Assembly (NCBI GenBank): GCA_024227975.1
Contig: JAAETV010000447.1
Location: 1 to 24,521, forward strand
Direction of reading: 5' to 3'
DNA from: Actinomycetes bacterium
GTDB lineage: Bacteria > Actinomycetota > Acidimicrobiia > Acidimicrobiales > SZUA-35
Length of the DNA: 24,521 bases
Every line of letters begins with the position of its first letter. The first letter of the stretch is position 1. A program made the translations under genes and the position numbers. Of the stretch, positions 8,056-14,538 are shown piece by piece. Below the pieces are notes generated by a model. The model searched no databases. It saw only the letters and a list, made by a program, of their open reading frames with translations, and was not told where the DNA came from.

Positions 8056-8943
8056 ATGAGTCGGACCGTCAAGAGTCAGCCTCCCAAGTTGTTCGACAGC
8101 GAGCCGCCAAGCGAGATCCTCGTCCCCATTGCCACCGGCCTCCCTGATCAGAGAGACCTTGTCATCGCGGTGGAATACGGGAACCTATGGCAGGTCCCGA
8201 TCCGCCTCGTCCATGTCGAGACAAGCTCGGAGCCCACCGACGAGACGAGTGTCAGGTCGGCAATCGTCACCGCTCGATCGGTCTACCCAGACCTCGAGAT
8301 CGACGGGGTCGGGGTCTCAGCTCCGACCGTCGCCGAGGGTGTCACCACCTTTGCTGGTGATCGATCGCTACTGTTCTTGGCCTCGGATCGCAGCTCCCAA
8401 TGGCTAGAGCAAGGTTCGGTAGGCGAGGAGATCCTCCAGGCCAGCAATGGGTTGGTGATGCTCTGCGGGCCCCACTGCCGAAGCCCCGCGATCGGATCTT
8501 CGGTCGTGGTACCTCTCGACGGCTCGGCTCGGGCCGAGGCAGCCCTCACCCCGGCACTCGCATTCGCCCGATCGACAGGGGCCAAGCTCTGGATCGTCAC
8601 GGTGGTCTCGTCGGTGATCGCAGGGGCCGTCGCCGACCTAAGAGCGCAGGGGGAAGCCGTGACCGAGAGTGGCTACCTACGAGCACTAGCCGAGACATTG
8701 GTCGCCGAGGACCTCGATATCGGCTGGGAGGTGATCCACAACGATGATCCGGTCGCGGGAGTGATCGGATTCCTCAACAACCATGGATCGGCCGCCGTCG
8801 TCGCCGCCACCCACGGGGACACCGGGATCGCCAAGAGGCTGTTCGGGAGTGTCTGTCTCGGCCTGGTCGAGCAGGGGTCCGTACCCGTCGTCGTCGTGAA
8901 GACCGACCTGGCTGATCCCATACCTCTTCTCGCTGAGACCTGA
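8056..8943 (+). CDS. Tandem universal stress protein (two Usp domains, the first degenerate)
   Basis: From ATG 8056 the protein has 295 residues, about twice a Usp domain. The N-terminal half (about 19-140) starts SEILVPIATGLPDQRDL and ends VMLCGP, but has no glycine-rich ATP loop. The C-terminal half (about 148-283) starts SSVVVPLDGSARAEAALTPA and has ATHGDTGIAKRLFGSV, matching the ATP motif except that its first Gly is Ala251; Gly254 and Gly264-Ser265 remain. Tandem Usps of about 295 residues are common in the mycobacterial DosR regulon (Rv2005c, Rv2623 type). It likely acts as a cytoplasmic stress or dormancy factor, nucleotide-bound in one half. It closes the dormancy-like module and has its own candidate operator at 7980. 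Confidence 0.85.
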   Translation: MSRTVKSQPPKLFDSEPPSEILVPIATGLPDQRDLVIAVEYGNLWQVPIRLVHVETSSEPTDETSVRSAIVTARSVYPDLEIDGVGVSAPTVAEGVTTFAGDRSLLFLASDRSSQWLEQGSVGEEILQASNGLVMLCGPHCRSPAIGSSVVVPLDGSARAEAALTPALAFARSTGAKLWIVTVVSSVIAGAVADLRAQGEAVTESGYLRALAETLVAEDLDIGWEVIHNDDPVAGVIGFLNNHGSAAVVAATHGDTGIAKRLFGSVCLGLVEQGSVPVVVVKTDLADPIPLLAET

Positions 8944-8971
8944 GCACAGTGGGATCCCTGGGCGGCAACCT

Positions 8972-10222
8972 ATGCGCCCCCGCTCGGAGGTTCACCCAAC
9001 GGCGATGGTAAGCCTTCGGCCCATCTCCGAGGCGCCTCAGCGCGACCACTACGACATCGTGATCATCGGTGGTGCCATCATCGGATCCTCCGTCGCCTGG
9101 TTCTTGTCATCGAACCCTGACTTCAGCGGGACCATCCTCGTTGTCGAACGCGACCCAACCTACGCCGCGGCCTCGACCTCACACACCAACAGCTGTATGC
9201 GCCAGCAGTTCTCGAACCCGTTGAACATCGAGATCAGCCAGTTCGCCGCCGACTATGTTCGCGGTTTCCGCCAACACCTGGGTGACGACCCGGACGTGCC
9301 TGAGATCTTCGTGAATCACTTCGGCTACCTATACCTGGCCGGCAGCGAGGCGTCGGCCACCGTCCTGCGAGCCAACCAGCGGGTGCAAGCCCAATGCGGG
9401 GCTGGCACCAAGATCATGACCCCCGATGAGATCAGAGCCAACTACCCCTTCTACAACCTCGACGGGATCGTGTGCGGAAGCCACAATCTCGTTGACGAGG
9501 GCTACTTCGACTCGGGGACGATGTTCGACTGGTGGCGGCGCAAGGCTCGTCAACATGGTGTCGAGTACACCAAGGGCGAGGTAGTTGCCCTGGGCCGCAG
9601 CGGGAGTCGGATCACCTCGATCGCTCTCGCCTCAGGGATATCAGTGTCAGGCGGGATCATAGTGAACGCCAGTGGGCCCAGGGCGGCGAGAACAGCTGCC
9701 ATGGCCGGCCTCTATCTTCCGGTCGAACCCCGCAAGCGTTTCACCTTCGTATTCGACGCCGCGGAGCCCCTGGAGCGCGACCTTCCGCTCACTATCGATC
9801 CCACCGGAGTCCATGTCCGCTCCGACGGAGCTATGTATATGGCGGGATGTCCTCCCGACGACGACCAGGCCGTGGATCCCGACGACTTCTCTACTGACCC
9901 GAGCATCTGGGAAGACAAGCTGTGGCCGGCCTTGGCCCATCGGATTCCGGCCTTTGAGCGGATCAAGGTCATCAACCGATGGGCCGGGCACTACGCCTAC
10001 AACCCCTTCGACCACAATGTGATCGTGGGACCTCACCCCGATGTCACCAACTTCATGTTCGCCAATGGGTTCTCGGGCCATGGTGTCCAGCAATCTCCTG
10101 CCATCGGGCGGGGGATCGCTGAGCTCATCATCCACGGTGGCTATCGCAGCCTCGATCTCACCCCACTGGGCTACGAACGGATCGGGCGGGGTGATCCCTT
10201 CGTCGAGACCGCCATCATCTGA
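8972..10222 (+). CDS. FAD-dependent oxidoreductase, DAO family (FOXRED1/sarcosine-oxidase-like)
   Basis: This 416-residue protein has the dinucleotide-binding motif DIVIIGGAIIGSSVAW near the N-terminus, followed by VVERDPTYAAASTSHTNS, where the acidic residue binds the FAD ribose. The sequence IVNASGPRAART and the C-terminal FANGFSGHGVQQSPAIGRGI are typical of D-amino-acid oxidase, sarcosine oxidase and FOXRED1 proteins. It would oxidise a secondary or primary amine, such as an N-methyl amino acid, and pass electrons to O2 or a carrier; the substrate is not apparent. An in-frame ATG at 9005 with CGGAGG upstream (14-base spacing) is an alternative start. It is convergent with a RidA gene that could remove the enamine/imine products such oxidases release. 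Confidence 0.85.
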   Translation: MRPRSEVHPTAMVSLRPISEAPQRDHYDIVIIGGAIIGSSVAWFLSSNPDFSGTILVVERDPTYAAASTSHTNSCMRQQFSNPLNIEISQFAADYVRGFRQHLGDDPDVPEIFVNHFGYLYLAGSEASATVLRANQRVQAQCGAGTKIMTPDEIRANYPFYNLDGIVCGSHNLVDEGYFDSGTMFDWWRRKARQHGVEYTKGEVVALGRSGSRITSIALASGISVSGGIIVNASGPRAARTAAMAGLYLPVEPRKRFTFVFDAAEPLERDLPLTIDPTGVHVRSDGAMYMAGCPPDDDQAVDPDDFSTDPSIWEDKLWPALAHRIPAFERIKVINRWAGHYAYNPFDHNVIVGPHPDVTNFMFANGFSGHGVQQSPAIGRGIAELIIHGGYRSLDLTPLGYERIGRGDPFVETAII

Positions 10223-10249
10223 GCTCGCTTCGGTCGGGATGAATAGTCG

Positions 10250-10645
10250 TCAGCCCTCACGGTCGATGATGGCGTCGGCTTCGATCTCGATGACGGTGCC
10301 GTCGCCCAGCAGGCCAGAGACCTCGACCAGGGTGGCCGCCGGGCGGATCTGGCCGAAGATCTCGCCGTGGGCGCGGGTGAATCCTTCCGACTGGGTGAGG
10401 TCAGTGATGAATGAACGCGTCCTCACGATGTCACCCAACGATGCTCCAGCCTCACCCAAGGCTTGCTCGATGACACCGAAGATGGCTCGGGTTTGCTCAT
10501 AGGCGTCACCTGGGGCGACTACTTCACCGTCAGCCCCAACGGCAACAGTCCCCGCCACGATCACCTGGCTGCCAACCCGAACGGCTCGGGAATAGCCGCC
10601 TTTGGCCTCCCATGGGCCTCCACTCGAGATCATCTGTCGTGCCAT
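10250..10645 (-). CDS. RidA/YjgF-family enamine/imine deaminase
   Basis: The 131-residue protein begins with SSGGPWEAKGGYSRAVRVG and VIVAGTVAVGADGEVV, the RidA fold start. The active-site segment IRPAATLVEVSGLLGDG carries the conserved Arg that binds the substrate carboxylate, and IEIEADAI carries the catalytic Glu. RidA proteins hydrolyse reactive enamines and imines made by PLP enzymes or amine oxidases to oxoacids and ammonia. It is 27 bp from the convergent FAD oxidoreductase, which fits such a role. The ATG has no clear Shine-Dalgarno. Subfamily cannot be settled by eye. Confidence 0.9.
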   Translation of the reverse strand: MARQMISSGGPWEAKGGYSRAVRVGSQVIVAGTVAVGADGEVVAPGDAYEQTRAIFGVIEQALGEAGASLGDIVRTRSFITDLTQSEGFTRAHGEIFGQIRPAATLVEVSGLLGDGTVIEIEADAIIDREG

Positions 10646-10762
10646 CGAGACATGCTGTCACAAAGCCCCCTAGGCGGCGAGTGGTGAAGGCCAAAGGTAT
10701 GGAACGAGAGTCGGCCCCGTCTGGCCACCTCATCGCTGTTGGTGGGCAACAACCAGCCAAGG

Positions 10763-11149
10763 TCAGGAACCGTCGACATATTGCCAATGACCGGCGACCC
10801 GAACGAAGCGACTTCGCTCGTGCAACTCGGCGGGCTCAGCCCCCCTCAGCGCGAAGCGCGCCCGAAACTCGACTGTTCCTTCGTCATCGATACTCGTGCC
10901 GCCGCCGATCTCAACGATGTCGAGCCCGAGCCAGCGGAGGCCGGGTACGAACGAAACGGAGTCGGGCCGGGTGTCAGGGTGCCACGACTGGAGGAGGAAG
11001 CCTTCGTCGTGGTGGACATAGGCGCTGTAGCGGGCCCGCATGAGGGCGACGGCCTCTGTTCCCAGGCCGGCCCCTCCTCGCTCGTGGATGTCACCACAGC
11101 ACGACGCGTAGCTGACTCCGGATCCGCAGGGGCAGTCAATGGGGGCCAC
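10763..11149 (-). CDS. YchJ/UPF0225-family SEC-C motif protein
   Basis: The recognisable protein starts VAPIDCPCGSGVSYASCCG, a SEC-C zinc motif of the C-x-C-x8-CC type, followed by EAVALMRARYSAYVHHDEGF and a short NTF2-like domain ending FVRVAGHWQYVDGS. This is the YchJ/UPF0225 layout, whose function is unknown; SEC-C motifs bind zinc and often mediate protein contacts. I place the start at GTG 11149 (128 residues). The frame stays open to 11587, but the upstream part reads as low-complexity shadow of the DUF1905 gene and should not be included. There is no good Shine-Dalgarno. It follows the DUF1905 gene on the same strand. Confidence 0.75.
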   Translation of the reverse strand: MAPIDCPCGSGVSYASCCGDIHERGGAGLGTEAVALMRARYSAYVHHDEGFLLQSWHPDTRPDSVSFVPGLRWLGLDIVEIGGGTSIDDEGTVEFRARFALRGAEPAELHERSRFVRVAGHWQYVDGS

Positions 11150-11202
11150 ACGAAAAGGGTAGGTCGGTGGTCGCCGAACCGAACTCGTCTCCGACCGAAC
11201 CT

Positions 11203-11502
11203 TCAATCCAAGCGGATCTGGATCTCGAACTCGGCGGTGTCGCCAACATCGATCTGTTCCTTGATTCGGACCGCCTTCTTGATCGGCAGCACGAACGAGC
11301 CCGATGCCTTGTCTGGGAACACCGAGGTCAGCCACTCCGAGGTCCCCGTGCGCACCTGTACCTTGACCGACCCGAAACCTCGGCGGGGGAGTGGCATGTC
11401 GTGGATCTCTTCTCCAACCTCGATCGGCAACGAGACGAAGACCCAGGACATGTCTTGCTTCCACCGATACAGGTCGGCCTCGAAACTCAGTGTCACCTCC
11501 AC
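11203..11502 (-). CDS. DUF1905 domain protein
   Basis: This 99-residue protein contains DMSWVFVSLPIEVGEEI, RRGFGSVKVQVRTGTSEW, TSVFPDKASGSFVLPIKKAV and a final VGDTAEFEIQIRLD, the full pattern of a small DUF1905 beta-barrel. Function is unknown; the domain is often found alone or fused to YdeI-like proteins. The start is GTG 11502 or the GTG two codons later. It is 98 bp from the divergent MFS gene and 53 bp before the YchJ-like gene on the same strand. Confidence 0.8.
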   Translation of the reverse strand: MEVTLSFEADLYRWKQDMSWVFVSLPIEVGEEIHDMPLPRRGFGSVKVQVRTGTSEWLTSVFPDKASGSFVLPIKKAVRIKEQIDVGDTAEFEIQIRLD

Positions 11503-11599
11503 CTGCTGGACAATACCGGGGCAATGAGCCTCCTCGTAGCAGCCAGTCTCCGTTCCTGCCAGGTTTGCGACCCCTGAGGCCGATCACTAGCTTGACGAA

Positions 11600-12922
11600 A
11601 TGAACCTCACGGTTGGTAGCTCGGCCGATGATGGAAACCGGTTTCCTCTCCTCGCTTCCCGCACCATCAATGGGCGCTCCCTCATCCTGGTCGTGGCGGC
11701 CGGAAGCATCATCACCTCAATCGGCCTCGGGACCAGGGCCACCTTCGGTCTCTTCTTGACGCCGGTAACCGAGACCCTCGGAACCGGGCGCGGCATGTTT
11801 GGCCTAGCCATAGCCATCCAGAACATCATCTGGGGCCTGAGCCAGCCCATCGCCGGAGCTATTGCTGACCGGTTCGGGGCAGCCAAGACACTTGCTGTCG
11901 GCGGGATTGGCTACGGCCTTGCCTTGCTCGTGATTTCGACGGCAACGGGAAGTGGCGTCTTCTACTTGTCGGCCGGGGTCATGGTGGGGTTGGCCACGGG
12001 CGCCGCCAGCTTCAGCATCGTCTTGGCCTCGGTCGGTCGAATGGCTCCACCGGAGAAGGCATCGATGGCACTCGGGGTTGTCACCGCCATGGGCTCCGTC
12101 GGCCAGTTCCTACTCATCCCGGTGGCCGGTTCCCTCATTGATGAGTACGGCTGGCGCACCGCATTCGTCGTACTCGCCGCAGTAGTGGCCAGCATTGCCC
12201 TGTTCGTCCCCTTCCTTCGAGGCCGAGCTATCGACCAGCAGGGCGAATTGGCCAGCACCAGTCATGGTGAGGCAACGCCACTACGCCATGAACTGAGGCG
12301 AGCGGTGCACAGCCGTGCCTACCTCCTGCTCAACATGGCCTTCTTCGTGTGCGGCTTCCACGTCACCTTCATCGCCACCCACTTCGTGGCCTATGGAGGC
12401 GATGTGGGCATCAGCGAGAGCATCGCCCGGACGGGGCTGATGCTGATCGGCCTGTTCAACATCGCCGGGTCCTTGACCGCCGGCTACCTCGGAGGTCGGC
12501 GGCCCAAGACCCAGCTATTGTCCGCCATCTACCTGGCCCGGGCCGTGGTGCTGACAGCCTTCGTACTCGTTCCCGTCAGCGAGATCACGATCCTCGCCTT
12601 CGGAGCCACATTCGGCCTTCTCTGGCTCTCGACCGTCCCCTTGACAGGAGGCATCGTCGCTGGCTTGTTCGGTACGACCCATTCTGGCACCCTCTTCGGC
12701 TTCGTATTCCTGTCTCATCAGATGGGAGCGTTCCTCGGTGCCTTCTTTGGGGGAGTTATCGCCGACCGTGTGGGAAGCTATGAGCCGGTCTGGTGGATCG
12801 CCGTCGCCCTTGGCCTGTTCGCGGCCGTAGTCCACCAGTTCATCGATGAGAGCCCTGCTTCCCAGCCGCCTCCGGCTAGGAACCCGTCAACTGGGTTGGC
12901 GGCCGCCGCTACCGGAGGCTGA
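11600..12922 (+). CDS. MFS transporter (12 predicted membrane segments)
   Basis: The protein of 440 residues has about 12 hydrophobic segments in two blocks, separated by a polar loop near 210-235 (HGEATPLRHELRRAVHSRAY). Segment 1 is LILVVAAGSIITSIGLG. The loop between segments 2 and 3 has QPIAGAIADRFGAAKTLAVG, the MFS signature D-R-x-G region, and segment 5 starts GVVTAMGSVGQFLLIPVAG. GGVIADRVGSYEP repeats the motif in the second half. The pattern resembles oxalate/monocarboxylate-type porters (OxlT/MCT-like), but the cargo is not knowable here. The ATG has no Shine-Dalgarno. It converges on HxlR with a 22-bp gap. Confidence 0.88.
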   Translation: MNLTVGSSADDGNRFPLLASRTINGRSLILVVAAGSIITSIGLGTRATFGLFLTPVTETLGTGRGMFGLAIAIQNIIWGLSQPIAGAIADRFGAAKTLAVGGIGYGLALLVISTATGSGVFYLSAGVMVGLATGAASFSIVLASVGRMAPPEKASMALGVVTAMGSVGQFLLIPVAGSLIDEYGWRTAFVVLAAVVASIALFVPFLRGRAIDQQGELASTSHGEATPLRHELRRAVHSRAYLLLNMAFFVCGFHVTFIATHFVAYGGDVGISESIARTGLMLIGLFNIAGSLTAGYLGGRRPKTQLLSAIYLARAVVLTAFVLVPVSEITILAFGATFGLLWLSTVPLTGGIVAGLFGTTHSGTLFGFVFLSHQMGAFLGAFFGGVIADRVGSYEPVWWIAVALGLFAAVVHQFIDESPASQPPPARNPSTGLAAAATGG

Positions 12923-12944
12923 CTTCTCGACTAGCGGTGTCAGC

Positions 12945-13277
12945 TCACTCCGAGGGCAGGGTGGTCCACTTGCGACCCCAGGTATGGAGGGCTTCGAGCA
13001 CCGGCTCGAAGTCGCGGGCCGCTTCGGTCGGGAGGTATTCGAAGCGTGGTGGTCGTTCATTGTATTGACGACGTTCGAGCAGGCCTGTTTCGACGAGTGC
13101 ATTGAGCCGGGAGGTCAACACCGTTGGGGCAATACCGAGACTCTTCTGGATCTCATCGAAGCGGGTAGTGCCGAAGGCGACTGTGTCTCGCAAGATCAGA
13201 GGAGTCCACCACTCACCAACGACCTCGAGCGACTGAGCAATAGGACAGTTCATGTGCTCGAAGCTCTTGCGTTTCAT
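12945..13277 (-). CDS. HxlR-family winged-helix transcriptional regulator
   Basis: The 110-residue protein has the family pattern: MNCPIAQSLEVVGEWWTPLI with the N-terminal Cys (in CPIAQSLE), then RFDEIQKSLGIAPTVLTSRL as the recognition helix region, and GLLERRQYNERPPRFEYLPT as the wing. HxlR regulators act as dimers and often sense electrophiles or quinones through that Cys. It is the last gene after the nitroreductase fusion, 47 bp downstream, so it may regulate that enzyme and itself. An imperfect inverted repeat sits 4-33 bases before its ATG. Confidence 0.92.
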   Translation of the reverse strand: MKRKSFEHMNCPIAQSLEVVGEWWTPLILRDTVAFGTTRFDEIQKSLGIAPTVLTSRLNALVETGLLERRQYNERPPRFEYLPTEAARDFEPVLEALHTWGRKWTTLPSE

Positions 13278-13280
13278 GGT

Positions 13281-13310
13281 GCCAAAGGTAGCCCCCTGTC
13301 CTTTTTGGCC
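13281..13310. promoter_or_regulatory. Imperfect inverted repeat just upstream of the HxlR gene
   Basis: GCCAAAGG (13281-13288) pairs with CCTTTTTGGC (13300-13309), with two extra T in the second arm. It lies directly before the HxlR ATG (13277) and after the nitroreductase stop. Position suits an autoregulatory operator or a weak attenuator for the operon; sequence alone does not decide. Confidence 0.3.
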
Positions 13311-13324
13311 ACAAGCGTTGGGGT

Positions 13325-14491
13325 CTAGTTACCTTCTACCTGCGCCTTGATCCCTTCGACGGTCCGTTGCATGTTCGCCTTCAGAACCTCACGACGCCGG
13401 TTGAGAACGCGCTCTTCCTTGCTCCGATCCTTCAGGGCCATCGGCACCGTTCCGTTGTTCTCCTGTCCGATGACCATGGAGAACCTCAGGCGGCTGCCGC
13501 TTCCCTGCTCGGCCAGATCGAAGCGCCAGACCGCCCCCGGGTTGTCCGGGTCGGTGACCCGCCATTCGAACGCCTCACCCTCAACCCACTCCGTGACGAT
13601 GCAGTCCACCTCCCAGTCGAACACATCGGGAATCGAGTTCCGGCCCTTGAACGTCGAACCGACCCTGGGTTCACCACTACTGATCCACTCCGCCCCCAGG
13701 AACTCATCGGAGTACAGGGCTGGCATATTGATATCGGTGATGAGATCCCACACCTGGGCCGGCCGAGCATCGGTGTCGATCTCGACGACCACCCCCTGGC
13801 CATCGACCACCCGGGCCGTCCCATCAACGCTCGGACCTTGGCGGGTGAACCCCCACTGGTCGAAGTAGGTGATCTCCGAAGCAGGTCGCCGGGGGACGGG
13901 GGAGAAGTCGTGGCCTTTGGTGTAGGCCACCGGGAAGCAGACGAGGGTGGTGATCCCGGTCGGGACACCGAGCAGTTCGGCCACCTCCTCGGTCCTATTG
14001 TTCAACATGGTGGCGTAGACCGAACCGAGGCCTCGCGAGCGGAGGGCCAGATTGAAGCTCCAAGCCGACTGGATGCCACTGTCGAACAGCCCTGGCTTGC
14101 CGCTGTTGTCATGGATGCCCCAGATAGCGCACATCACCAGCACCGGTGCCTTGGCATAGTTCTCGACGAGATAGGCACTGGAATCGACCACCTTCTCTTT
14201 TGCGTGGCCAGTCCCCGTGAGCCGCCCCCGGGCATTGATGAACAGGGTCCCGACGTCGGCATAGAGTCGACCCAGTTCGTCCTTGAGGTCCTGGTCACGA
14301 ACCACCATCCACCGTCGGCTGGCATCATTGCCTCCGGTCGGGGCTTGTTCGGCCAGATCGATGCACTCGAAGAGCAGTTCATCGCTGACGGGCCGGTCGA
14401 AGTCGAGCCTCTTGCGTACAGCCCGGGTGGTGGTGAGGAGTCGGTCGACCTGATCCAGATCGAAACCGGCTTCGGAAATTCGCTCTGCCAT
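13325..14491 (-). CDS. Nitroreductase-SRPBCC fusion protein
   Basis: The 388-residue protein joins two folds. Residues about 10-205 are an FMN nitroreductase: TTRAVRKRLDFDRPVSDELL, AEQAPTGGNDASRRWMVV, IQSAWSFNLALRSRGLGSVY and VPTGITTLVCFPVAY. Residues about 232-385 are an SRPBCC/polyketide-cyclase-like hydrophobic-cavity domain: VVVEIDTDARPAQVWDLITD, FEWRVTDPDNPGAVWRFDL and a long C-terminal helix. Nitroreductases reduce nitro groups, quinones or enones with NAD(P)H; an attached lipid/steroid-binding fold suggests a bulky hydrophobic substrate, which is inference. It has no clear Shine-Dalgarno. Upstream is DUF389 (47 bp); downstream is HxlR, a family that often controls nitroreductases. Confidence 0.85.
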   Translation of the reverse strand: MAERISEAGFDLDQVDRLLTTTRAVRKRLDFDRPVSDELLFECIDLAEQAPTGGNDASRRWMVVRDQDLKDELGRLYADVGTLFINARGRLTGTGHAKEKVVDSSAYLVENYAKAPVLVMCAIWGIHDNSGKPGLFDSGIQSAWSFNLALRSRGLGSVYATMLNNRTEEVAELLGVPTGITTLVCFPVAYTKGHDFSPVPRRPASEITYFDQWGFTRQGPSVDGTARVVDGQGVVVEIDTDARPAQVWDLITDINMPALYSDEFLGAEWISSGEPRVGSTFKGRNSIPDVFDWEVDCIVTEWVEGEAFEWRVTDPDNPGAVWRFDLAEQGSGSRLRFSMVIGQENNGTVPMALKDRSKEERVLNRRREVLKANMQRTVEGIKAQVEGN

Positions 14492-14538
14492 GGAGCGAAC
14501 CTAGTTCAATCCATCTGATCAGCCCCGGTGGTGTCGCA

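Noticed and set aside
10646..10762. Possible small gene or terminator between RidA and the YchJ-like gene
   Set aside because: I see no start with a ribosome site and family motif, and no convincing hairpin with a T-tract; the 117 bases most likely hold the RidA promoter. CCAAGGTCAGG at 10757 recalls the regional motif but is too partial and overlaps the YchJ stop.
11150..11587. Upstream extension of the YchJ-like frame
   Set aside because: The extra 146 residues overlap DUF1905 in another frame and are Arg/Gly-rich without similarity; the SEC-C motif marks the true N-terminus.
13367..14518. A 383-codon open frame on the plus strand
   Set aside because: It is antisense to the nitroreductase-SRPBCC gene, lacks any recognisable motif and has the Gly/Arg/His/Asp-rich look of a high-GC shadow frame.
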